Translations under genes and position numbers: made by a program
Shown: positions 1 to 12,400 of the stretch, piece by piece
How the letters are laid out: each line of letters opens with the position of its first letter
How positions within the stretch are numbered: position 1 is the first letter of the stretch
Assembly (NCBI GenBank): GCA_036924085.1
Contig: JAVGWX010000002.1
Location: forward strand, 53,054,105 to 53,118,104
From: Ariolimax columbianus
Taxonomy: Eukaryota > Mollusca > Gastropoda > Stylommatophora > Arionidae
Length of the DNA: 64,000 nt
Direction: 5' to 3'
The notes under the pieces: generated by a model
Told to the model about the DNA's origin: nothing
Seen by the model: the letters and a program-made list of their open reading frames with translations, nothing else
Database searches by the model: none

Positions 1-8
1 ACTTACAC

Positions 9-275
9 TGGTTATGTCAGCAGCAGTACATTTAGATTGGTCATGTCAGCAGCAGCACATTTAGATTTATCATGTCAGCAGCAGTACATTTAGATTGGTC
101 ATGTCAGCAGCAGTACATTTATGTTGGGCATGTCAGCAATATATTTATATTGGGCATGTCGGCAGCAGTACACTTGTATTGGTCATGTCAGCAGCAGTAC
201 ATTTATATTGTTCATGTCAGCAGCAGTACATTTATTTTGGGCATGTTATCAGCACACTGATATTGAGTGCACCAT
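9..275. repeat. 29-bp minisatellite
   Basis: About nine copies of a 29-bp unit with consensus core 'catgtcagcagcagtacatt' fill the left end of the window. Units diverge toward the right. Because stops are absent from the unit, several short open frames appear in all phases; these are not genes. It lies in the intron just upstream of the first recognisable NUF2-like exon. Confidence 0.9.
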
Positions 276-341
276 CATACTTAGATTGGACATAGCAGCA
301 ACCCACCCAAGGATCTGACAGTCTGATTTGTCCATTTTCAG

Positions 342-427
342 TCAATGTTCAGAGTGGAGCGCATGCAGACAGCCTATAATGACTTGTTTGAGGAGGGCTT
401 TGCCCAGATGGCATTCACACATTGCAT
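342..427 (+). CDS. NUF2: NUF2-like exon (end of head domain)
   Basis: Acceptor 'ccattttcag' and donor 'gtaagt' bracket 86 nt that read [18 protein letters not shown] in one open phase, ending with two bases of a split codon. The FR..R...Y..L pattern resembles the helix that leaves the NUF2 calponin-homology head. It does not join the next recognised exon in frame, so an intervening exon is expected. Membership in this gene is the least certain of the set. Confidence 0.5.
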
Positions 428-3400
428 GTAAGTGCCCACCAATCATGTTACAGATTCTGTGCTTGTCAAGATACAACATGTCTTCAGTAGGCTAGACTAG
501 AGCTTAACATGGTGCAATTGGAAAATGCAGTTGCTGAGGAAGGATTTCAGCCACAATAACTTCAACAGATATAATACGATCAATGTTTGATAACTTGTAT
601 TTGTTAAAGACCTATGCCCCACAGGGAGCTGGTAAAGGTATTGATTGATTGGAGTAGTATCTGGTGTTTGCGATGGGATTTTTAAGCAATGAACTACACC
701 AGGGACTAAGTGCTAACTTTCTCTTGAATCCAAATTTTGCAGAACAAATCCTTTTAATTTGTATAAATGCTTTTGTTTGTCTTTTAGTATTTTGATTTTA
801 ATCTGAACCTTTACCACACCATATTAAAAAATAAAATTACGTCTTCTCCATGCAGCTGATTTATCATTCGTCACGTCACAACGTGGTTGTTGATTTTCAG
901 AAACTCTCATATTGATTTCCCCAACTCTGAACTACACAATTGGTTCTCAGTCTTTTCTATATTACAGACCCCCTTACGGTCAATGACCCTTTACCCTACT
1001 CTTCTCTGCCAAATGTAATGATGTTAACAGTCTACACCCACATGTCTAGTATTTTGTCAACAACCCATTTAATATGAATAAAACAGGTCTAATCTGACAA
1101 TATTTTAAAAATAACAAATGCTTTAATCTCTTCAACTGACAAAACCTGCTCATTGTATCAATCTGTGGGTAGCAATAAAATTAAATGTGTATAGAGACAC
1201 TTTCAATCTGAAACAAGTTTCAAATATTGTAACATCATGGATTATTCAAGAGTTCGCAAAATTTAAAAACATGTTTTTGCACTTTCCAAACTAAAGTTGT
1301 TTACTATGGCAGCCAACAGATACAAAATTGTATTAGACTAGTACACATTCTCCTTCAGGTGTAAACAAAGACATTGGTATACTGTATGGGGGTAAGACAC
1401 AGCCAGTGACTCATAGGTGGAAGATAAACCTGGTCCCAAAAATGTATAGCTGAAATTTGATGTGTCGATCCGAAAGAGCAGATATCAAAATGTAGCTGTA
1501 AACTACGACACAATGTTGTTTTGTATTGTTCTGCGGTAGTTGTTTAAAAATTGAAGTTTAAAAACAATTTATGTAATATTTTGGAATTGGAAACAGTTTG
1601 TAGTCTTTTCGAACATGTTTTGCATATACTGTTATTGTTACATTTGCATTCATTACATCTGAAACATGCAGTAAGATCAGATTATATTTATTCTCTTATA
1701 GGCAGACTGTTATGGGCCTTTTTGGTTTCCCAAACTTCTCTGTCAAGGATGTCATTCAGCCAAGTGAGATCATTTTTTTTTTAGTTCTTGACAAAAAATA
1801 AATAAATTGTGATGAAAATTTGTTGTTTATGTAGATTATCTTAAATATATTGAAGTCTTGTCTGTGTCGTGATTACTCTTGGTAACTATTTTTAGCAATA
1901 AATGCAGTCTGGAGATAGGAAGAATGAAGAAGACCAAAGCACACTTGGTGAATAACAGGGAAAAGGGGGCATGGCCAGATAGTCTCATGGGTGGAGCTCA
2001 AGAAGACACGAAATATGAATTGTAGGAATCAGTTTATCAAATATCACTGGTTGTGGCTTTTATAAAGGGTGTTTTAAATGATTTGGTGGTTCTAAGAAAG
2101 GAAAAGCTCTCATCTCGTGTAGTGCTGGGCAGTGCAACATGTGATGTTGTACTATTTTATATAAGTATTAAGTATTGGCAATGTCAACAGTTTTGATTGT
2201 TCGTTAGGTTTATTTTATTTCTATGGGCAACTATTATGCGATTGGGTTTGAAGATAGGCACATGTGGAGGTTCTGGTTTCATCTACAAGGGTGTGAAAGT
2301 CAGCGTCAGGATCGGTTTCAACATGCTGATAAAGACGCTGTCCTCATGTCCACATCATGCACCTGGAAACATGCTGTGTTACAACAGCTTTGTCAATGAG
2401 ATGAGGATCAGTACTGTGATCTCCATAGTTGGTGATCCTTCTGACAAGCCTTTCATTAACCACAGTGAGAAGAACCCCAGGTCCGCCTTCAGTATGCCCC
2501 TAGACTTAAGAAGAACGACCACAGCCTGCTGTCAGGTAGCTTTATTAGCAAAAGGAGAATACCACCTACAAATGTTTATTTTTGTTATTTGCATCACGAG
2601 TACAAGCTTTGCACACCTTTCACATCTGACTTTTATAGAGAGGATCATTTGACAAGAATGTGCTCACTAGCCCAAAGACTTGTTTAAAAATAATTCTGAT
2701 ATTAAGTTTCTCTGCAATCATAGTAGTTTGTCTCTGAGGCTGGCTCACCCCCATCGTTGTAATTTTATGGTTGCCTGGTCCTTATCATTTTGAAAGGCGC
2801 ATGTGAAACTTTAAATGACAATATCCTTTTTGGCGGATTCACTTTTGCCATACAAAAGGTTTCTCAGTTCAGTTCATCCCTTGACCTGTTGAGATTGTTG
2901 GGGCACCAATACTGACACCTCCACAATCCTGCACCACTCCTCTCTGTCTGTGGCTGCAATGTTGTGCCTCCTCGGGTCATGGGTTAGTCCATTCATGGAT
3001 GTTGTCTTCCCATCGTTTTCGCTTGCCTTGTACTGTGTCCTGTGGTATTGTATTTGCAAGACCCTTGATCCTCGAAACGTGACCATACCAAGTCAGCTTT
3101 TGTTTGTTGTGGGGAGGTCGTCGTAAAGTCCTCTTGTATTTACGATTCTTCATCATTTGTGATACAATCTTGTTAGGTGACATTTAAGAGTCTTTTAAAA
3201 CATCTCATCTCTGTGGTCTGGAGGTCTGCTGTATAGTCCATGTTCCGCAGGCGTATAGAAATATCGAAACAATTAGTGGGCACTTTATGGCGAGGGAGAG
3301 CCATTTATCTTTAAATATAGGTTTTAATCTTGCAAGCGCTGCTATTGTCTATGCTATTGTGGCCAGGACCTCTGATTTTGATCCCACATCACTGATCGTT

Positions 3401-6400
3401 TAGCCCAGGTAGTTGAAGCGGCTCACTATTTCAAGATACTGTTCATTTGCTTTTATTGCAGCATTGATATCTATCAATCACATTTATAGAGATGTTAAAT
3501 AATATTGTCTTATATATCTATTTATAGAGATGTTGTTTTGTTTGAAAAGATCAAGTCATGTCTTATTCATTCTCGTATTTATAAGAGTGGAGAGGCAATG
3601 CTGCTAGTTATACTTTCTGTTTGATTAATATATTTAGCTATTTAATTTACTGACCCTTATAGAAAATTTGATCTTTTCGTCATGAAAATTGTGGATATTT
3701 TGTCATAGATGGATAAGTAGGATTAAAATGGATGGAACTTACTGGGCTATATAAATTAATGAGATGTTGTTTTTGGTACAGCTGATGTAATATCTTCTTC
3801 TTCTTCGTTTGTTCTCAAACTCCCACTACCAAATCCTGAAAGGAATTAAGTAGCAGAATGTAGTCCAGAGAACGGAATGCGTTGTGTCGTAGTTTACAGC
3901 TTGGCTGTGATATTTGCACCTTTCGGTCCAACACATCTGACTTCAGCAAGCATTTTTTTAGTACCGGGTTAGCATTCCGTCTTTGATCCCTTCTCCTTAG
4001 CCAGTCTGCCCTGCTGCAGCCTGTTTGTTATCCAGGATCACCACGTGGAGGTGTGGAAGGGTCTTGGCAGCTATGGTTCGCTTGCCCTGACGCTAGCAGT
4101 CAGCTATGGGTCGCTGACCACTGCAGTTCATGTGCTGCTCGGCATCTTGATCCCTGATGTAATAAAATATTGTTACTTTTAGTAAAAATATAATTACATA
4201 ATAATGAATATTGTCTTCCATATGTTATAACACTAGATACTAAACGTCTAAGCAGACTGTCAAGTGTTTTTCTAAATGCTGTACGCCACATTCAAATGAC
4301 AAGACAATATTCTCAAAACATGTTGGCTGAAATTGTAAGTATATTTCACCAGCTTTGAACCATATCTGCTATTTTTTAGTTAAGTTTAACACCCTGCTAT
4401 CTTATCTGACCATGAAAGACTTTCACACAAAACATTGGAAGACTTGAATGGGCCTGCTGTCCTGGTCGTGTTGTACTTCAAGACAATGAAAGAGCTGATA
4501 GAGGTTAACCTCTGGAGGCTTGTGTGGATCTACTGTCATGCTGGGATTCATGGTAGTAGACATGGAAACCTCAAACCTTCAGTGACTTTTGAAGGGGCTA
4601 ACCGATTCAGTCCCAGCCCGACCAGCGATGTCCACTATCAGTTTATTTCCACCCTGGTCGGCGACATCCGCCGTAGATATACTAATTTAAACGATTTTTC
4701 CTTACCTGTTACATGCTAATAGACAAACTAAATTTAGTTGCTACATAACTGACGGTAATGGTGGCTCCCATTGCAGTTTACAGATTGTTTCTTTCAGGTG
4801 TAGTGTTCAAGTTGCGATTTTTAAATTTTCTTCAAAACTTGGTGCAGACTGGAGTTGCTTATGATTCAGACGATGGTGGGGATCAAGATGCTGAGCAGCG
4901 CATGAGCTGCAGCGGTCACCGACCTATAGCTGACTGCTAGCGTCAGGGCCAGCGAACTATAGCTGCCAAGGCCCTTCTACACCTCCATCCGGTGATCCTG
5001 GATAACAGGCTGCAGCAGGGCAGACTGGCTAAGGAGAAGGTATCGAAGAGGGAATGCTAACCCGGTACTAAAAAAATGCTTGCTGAAGTCGGATGTGTTG
5101 GACCGAAAGGTGCAAATATCGCAGCCAAGCTGTAAACTACAACACAACGCATTCTGTTCGCTGGATTACATTCTGCTACTTAAGCCCTTTCATGGTTTGG
5201 TAGTGGGAGATTGAGAACGAACGAAGAAGAAGATGGTGATGGGGAATTTGTGGATGGAGTTGCAAATAATGAGAACAAATTGGACATTGATGAGGAATAA
5301 ATTCAGGATTTGGTAGATGAAAGTAGCAACACTGGCCTCACTAATGATGACAAATTATTGTTAGATGGTGATGTGACCCACCCCACAGCTAGGTCGTAGG
5401 GGTTATAGAGAGTGGTCAAAGCAACTGGGCAATATTAATATTGAAGGACATAGTGAGGAAATAGGTCTTGCAAATGACATAGATCCAGATTACTCTGTTT
5501 TTTGATTATCTTTAACTATTTCTATCTCAGACCTTTTTTGAGTACTGGGCAGAGCAAACCAATGCATATGCCTGTATCAGAATTCTAGAAAAAAAACATC
5601 CGTCGTGAAAACATGTTTCTCCTGATTGCATAAAGAGTTTTCTTTACGTCATCTATATGTTTGGGATTCACCAGTTACCCTACTACAGAATGTTTTGGTC
5701 TACTGATGAACTGTTGAATGTGCCTGCAGTGTCAAGTGTAATGTCAAGAAAAAATGTGAAAGTATCAGCAAATATCTGTATTTCAACGAAAATTTCTAAA
5801 TTCATTTCACGAGGACATGGTGCAATTGTTAAAGTTAGACATCTATTTGATCTTATTCTAGTATTTCCAGAGAACTATCTCACTAGAACATAAAGAAGCC
5901 AAGTGGAACACAAATGGTGATGGATCACGGATAACTGTTTCTTGGCGAGACAAAAAGGCAAATAAGCCATGTATTGTGGTATCTACTGGCACTTTTGTTG
6001 AAATGGTAGACGTTACAGCTCGTTGCAGCCTAGTTGAGAAGCTAGCACCAGTTCACCGCTACAATTTTTGCATGAATGATTGTGGTAATATTGACCAAAT
6101 GGTTTCATATTATGGCAATTTTCAAAGAAAGGTGAAATGCCCACATAATGTATACGTTAGGCCATCCTGGTGATAAACCACTTTCATTAAAACAATTCAA
6201 TTGAAAATTGATTCACCAGCTTATAGATATGGCGGTCTCTAAAATCCCTCCTTAGATAGTATCCACAACAATCAAGAAGCAGGGGAGAAAGAGCAACAAA
6301 GGAAATAAACTAATAAGAATGGAGAGTGCTATACATCTTGTCGAACACACTTTCAAGAAAAAGAACTGTGCACGAACTTTGATCGCATTGGTTGCTCTGA

Positions 6401-9400
6401 GAGAGCCCTATCTACATCTTAGAACTTGTTTTCTACCACAGACAGAACTCTTAAAATTATATTTCTGATATACTGGTGTATATCAGTATGTTGTAAATAA
6501 GATAAATAAGCTTTGATTTTTATGTGTATTTCTTCTGAATATTATTTTTTTTACCCAGAAGTGGAAGTAGCAAGATAAATTAAAACAATTATAAATATTA
6601 GTATATGTGCATGTTCTTGGATGATTTATACTCATAAATGGATACACTACGTGGGAATTTTAAAGAAAAAGATATCAAATGCCTTAGAATACCAGGATTT
6701 GGTTGTAAGTAATTCTTAAATATTTTTTCCCCCACAGTCACATTGTTTTAAATATAATGTCTACACAATCATACGTTGTTGTTACGGATCTAGCACCAGG
6801 CTCTCGCCCTTCGGCCCAATGCCATGTAATGGTATCGGCACGTGTTTATCAACTGTTGTCTAGTGCCATACAAAGTGTTCCATGTATTTGACCACGGAGG
6901 AAGAAGCATTTTCCTAAAATCATTGAGCGCTGAGCATTCAAAGAGATGATGATCAACGGTTTCATATGGATGTGTACACAGCTGGCACTCAGGAAGATGT
7001 TGTGGTTGGATTCTGTTCAGGTGTTTGTTTAGAGGGGTATGTTAGGTTCTCAGTTGGAAAATGGTGCCCTGATACTTCCACAAAATCATAGAAATGTACC
7101 AATATATTTATTTACTTGAATGGCACTTTAATTTATCTTTAAAATAATATATCTTTTAAAAAATATGTTGGAAATTAAGAAAACTACAGCTGAAATTATA
7201 GACACCTAGATGAAAAATGGAAACAAAAATTAATCTGGCCACAGTGTTTTTTAATCTGGTAGTTAATGAGTTAAACATATCTGAAGACATCAATATTACA
7301 ATTGAATTACGTGTTAAGTTTTCAGGACAAATTTTAAAAGACTGCCTATTGGTTGCAGATGTTCTTATATTTTATAAATGCAATTTTTCTTCCATTTTAA
7401 AAAAAATATAGCAAGCATCCAAAGGCCAGTTTGAGAGTGTGTTGAATCATAACAGAAAATTGAAAGAGTTGCTGGCTGATGCTAAGAAAACACAACAACA
7501 GAGAGAAGCCGAGTCTCAGAAGGTTTGTCAACTTACTCTATACCTAGAATGCGTTGGTGTCAGTTATAAAATATCAAACGTCTCAACTACACAATCACAT
7601 CTTTGGCAAACATTTTTCAGGATTGGCCAAATTTATGTGGCAGTTTAACCTTAAGATTTCCAGATGACACAATTACGTCCATATCCAGTTTTTCAGCATG
7701 TCAGGTCACAGCGTGGTTGTTGTATTTGAGAACCTGTAACCTTTTTCTGTTAATTAAAAAAAAAATATTTTTGCAGTGTCTAGAGACATATATTAATACA
7801 GAACTCGTTGGTGTTATTGTGTGTATGTTAGTTTTTGAGATACAAGAAGATGGTGATAGTGATGAAAAACAGCACAAACATATAGACTCACTCGGTAGGT
7901 ACGTCCCTTGGCTAGAAAGAAAAGAAAAATTAGCAGAAAAACATACTAATACTATCGATGTTTACTGTAATGACTATGTCTGTCACTTTGACTATAAACT
8001 TAATTATTGTATCTACATAGTGTACCACAGTTTTCCGTCTCAGAACAGGTCATTGCAGACTAAATGCACACATGCATATAATGAAAGCAGTGCAGGCTAC
8101 ACAATGCAGATTGAGAGGACTCCAGAACATATCCTGCAAACATGTCCACTGCACCAAGGCTCTCGTGAGAAGACCTGGCCCGAGGAAAGAAACATACAAG
8201 ACAAAATGTGGATAACCATTGCGGACCTGCGACTGATGTGTCACTTCATGGAGACAGTCCATTTGGTGGCATAAAACGAGCATACGAAATCGAACGCAAA
8301 GAAGAAGTATCTACATAGACAAACTAAATAGATCTACTTAAGAAAAATCAGTTGCAGAAGCTTAACTCCCTCATTCTCAATAATGGACGAATCTTCAAAT
8401 CTATTACAAAAAACAGAACAAATCCATTCCAAAATCTAAAACAAGTTCTTAAATCACCATTACTTTTGTCTAACCGTATATGATGGAAGTTGGAGCTCTC
8501 TACAATCAAAAGAGCAGTATGTTCAGCCATTTTGAAGGCATTAACCTGATAGTTTATATACGATACAGCAATGACCCTATAGCTGGTGGCGTGCAGCGCC
8601 AGTGGAACGGAGCCAAATCTGCATAATCTCACGCAGCTAGAACAGTAAAGGTAATTAAATATCAGACTTATTATTATCCTCCTTTTATTTTACCACACCG
8701 CAGTGGTCATGCAAGGACTGAAAAGAATTCCCATTTTCTGTTGTGGTTGCATGCCGACTGATGCTTAGTGACAATTATATTGTGTATAAACGTTTTTAAC
8801 AATGGTAGTGACTTGTAGACGTTGAGAGACTAACCTTTTTATTTGGCTGTATATTGATATGATTTGTTTGTGAGTAGAGAAATAAAGAATTTGCTGGTGT
8901 TTTTGTTGTGTTTGTACTAGTTTCTAAGATACAAGAAGATGAAGGTGATAGTGTTGAAAAACAGCACAAGCATATAAACTAACCCGCCTTCGAAGTCCCT
9001 TGGTTGAGGAACAAATAAAATTGTCGACACAGGATTATTAATGTTACCATAATGGTCGTATCTGTCCCATTGAACTATAAACATAATTATTGTATCTACA
9101 TAAACAATCTAAACAGATCTACCTCAGAAAAATCAGTTTCAGAAACTTAGCTCCCCTATTCTCAACAATGGATGACTCTTCAAATCCAAGCGAGAAAAAA
9201 AATAAGAAACCATTTCCAAACGCCTAAATCTAATTTAGAAATCGTCATTGTCAGTATATAACCGTACATTATGGAAATCTGAACTTGCTACAACTTAAAG
9301 AGCAGTATTGTTCAGACTATTTATACATAGCTGTGTGATTAAAAATTTGATTAGAACGGCCGTGGCTATTAAGTTGCAAACGGGCGCTCTGTGATTTTCT

Positions 9401-12400
9401 CAGTGTCCGCCATTTTAGGGCGACTCATGGGCCGTAAAGGTTAAGAAGCAATCACATTGTAATAAAATATTCTTGTCTGGAACATACAAGGCGAGTGTAA
9501 GTAGTGGATGATGGCCCATAATGGAAATTTATGGCAAACGACATTGATACCCTTCTTCACAAGAAGCAGTAGCGAAAAAGTATTTATTTAAAGAATGTCT
9601 GAACATAGAACAAATTAACTGTATAGATGAGTTGGATGAAAAACAGACTTCAGTAGGGCAGATCTGGAGAGTAGTGAAAGAGTCATTACAACAGCAACAA
9701 ACTCCCTCCACTTCACTCTCACTTTCACTGCAGCAATCCTTTATACAGTACCTCAGCTCTGGTTCATGATTTTTATCTTGACTTCTGGTGGTACTTTGCC
9801 AAGTTGTATTAGGTCTACATCTTTTTCACCTTTTCTCTTATGGCTGTTCTAGGGATGTCATCGGGTTAGCTTCTTAGGACATGAGTGATCAAATTAAGCG
9901 ATAACTGGTTATGATAGTGTGCATGTCTTCTTGCTACTCTTGGCAAGCAGTGTTTGGTTGGTGAATGCATATGGTCAGAAATGTTGAAGAATCTTCCTTA
10001 GGCAGGTTATGTTGAGAAATGACACATTTGGACAATATCTGTTACTGTCGAGCACTCAACACAGTACAGAAAACACAAAGGTCTAGTATATTCTATGGGA
10101 TCAAGATGCTGAGCAGTGCATGTGCTATAGTGGTCAGCGACCCAAAGCTGACTCCTAGCGCCAGCGACCCAGCTCTGCCAAAACCATTGGCAGACCAAGA
10201 CTGCAAATATCGCAGTCAATCTGTAAACTATTATACAACACATTCCGTTCTTTGTACTACATCGTTGTACTACCACGACCTGTTCTCTTCTGTTCAACTG
10301 GTAGTAGGCATCATTTTTTGTGCAGCCAGTATATTCTATTTCCCATTTGGCCATGTATCTGGCCCTAATAAACCTTTTAGAGTCTTCGTAGGTCACACTA
10401 GAATCTGGTTGTGGTAGTCTTGCACCTTCTTTTGCCAGTCTGTCTGCATCCTCATTGCCTTGGATGTTACAGTAGGATGGAACCCACTGTACCACAACTC
10501 TTTTTGGTGTGGACTGCTGGCATAGTTGACAGAGTACTGCTCTTAAATCATTAAGTTCAGTATTTTTCTGGCTTTTTAGTGCTGTAACTACGGCCAGGAC
10601 ATCTGTAAACAGGACTATCTGGCTTTCATTGCTTTCGCCTGTCAGCATTGCTTTTACTGCAGCCTTCAGTGCCTCTGCTCTAAAATTGCTTGAGAATTTT
10701 TCAGTTGCCGCTGACAGTGTTATTTTTCTACCATTTGTTAGGCTTAGGAATACCCCTTCCTGTCCATTCTGTGTTGTGTTTGTTACAGAACCGTCGGTGT
10801 ATGCATGGGCCCAGTCTATGCTTGGGTAGTTTTCCGCTATGTACCTCAGGGTTATGTCTCTTCTTTCTTTTTCAGTCTGGCTGTTCTTTTTTCCAAAGCC
10901 TGGTATATTTTCTACCACCTCCGGAATGATATGCTTCTTCCGTGTGGGTTTGCGTACAGTAGGGATGGGCTTTGGTGTTGTTATGGTGTTCATAGGATCT
11001 TCGCTTTAGTTTCCCTTTTCCAAATCTATTTAGTCTCTAATGCGTTGGATGGTCTGTCAGTTTTCTGAGTTTCTCTGCTTGCTGCTGGGCTCTGCAGTCT
11101 CTTCTGTCGGTCATGGATTGCAGATTTGTAATCTTTTCAAGTTCTACAATTGGCGTTGACTTCAGGCCTCCTGTTATAACTCTCATGGCTTGGTTTTGAA
11201 GTTTGCAAATTTTATCAAAGTTCGCCTTTGCTGCTGTTGCCCATGCCGCAATGCCATACTCGAGAACTGGTCTCACTCTTCCAGTGTACAGTTTCTTCAG
11301 TATTCTTTCGTCTGCTCCCCAGCTTGTGCAAGCAAGTTTCCTCATGATTGCCATTCTTTGTCTGGCTCTCATTCGGTTTCTCTCGATCTGACTTTTCCAT
11401 GTCATGCGCCGATCAAATGTGATAGGAGTTTGAGAACAAACGAAGAAAAAGTATATTATTAGCTTGGTATTTATGTTGTTCTGTGCGTATACTTCCAAAT
11501 GTTTTTAGGCTACTCACTCTTTGTTCATTCTGATGTTGATGTCTTTGTGAATATGGGGTAATACTAAATTACAGGTACAGAAAGAATTTGATAACGAGCA
11601 GCAAGCATGTGCCGAGCTGTACAAGGTTCAAGAGGAAGAGAGACGTGCTGTTGATGAGCTCAAGTTCCGTGTTGCTGAACTCGACACTGAAAAAGTAAGT
11701 AGACAGATCTTGTCTGATTGACAATTTCAATGGTGGGACAAAAGTGCAAATGGGTAATATAAATTATGGATGTTCATCACTAACCTAGAGTTAATCCTAT
11801 TATATGGTTGCTCATTGACATGGCATACTTTGTGTTAGATGCTGAAATGTCATAACAAACATATATGTGACAGGAGCTAAAGTCGCAGCAGGAATGAGCT
11901 GACAGCAGCCAGCGACTCATAGTTGGCTACTTGTGTCAGTGTTATTGAATTATAGTAACCAAACCCATATTCAGCCTACAAGTGGCTATCTTGAAAACAG
12001 GCTGCACTCGTGTAAGTCTGGCTAAGAGAATAGGAAGCAAAAAGGGAAGACAAACTTGATCCCAAATATGCCAAGCTGAAACGGGATGTCTGGCTGAAAG
12101 AGGCGCAGATATAGCAGCCGCACTGTAAAGCACAGCATCACATGCTTATCAGGACGAACGCTGAACATCTCTACAAACAATATGACCAAAAAACCTATAC
12201 CTGACAAGGGACTCATTATAGCATTGCTCGAGGCACGTCATCAAATTTAGAGGGCTGGGGAATAAAGGCTGCTTCACACAGCAGTCACAACGCAGTATAC
12301 AGGCTGAGGATGTTTTTTTATTCAGAAAAAGAAAACTGTCGTACTGTGGTTTTGAACCTGTTTCCTTATCTGAGCCGTTCACACTCATCCTTCGAGGACA

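Noticed and set aside
2197..2652. 151-codon host gene candidate
   Set aside because: Overlaps dispersed repeat R, lacks splice-compatible ends and recognised motifs, and is not conserved in the other copies over its length.
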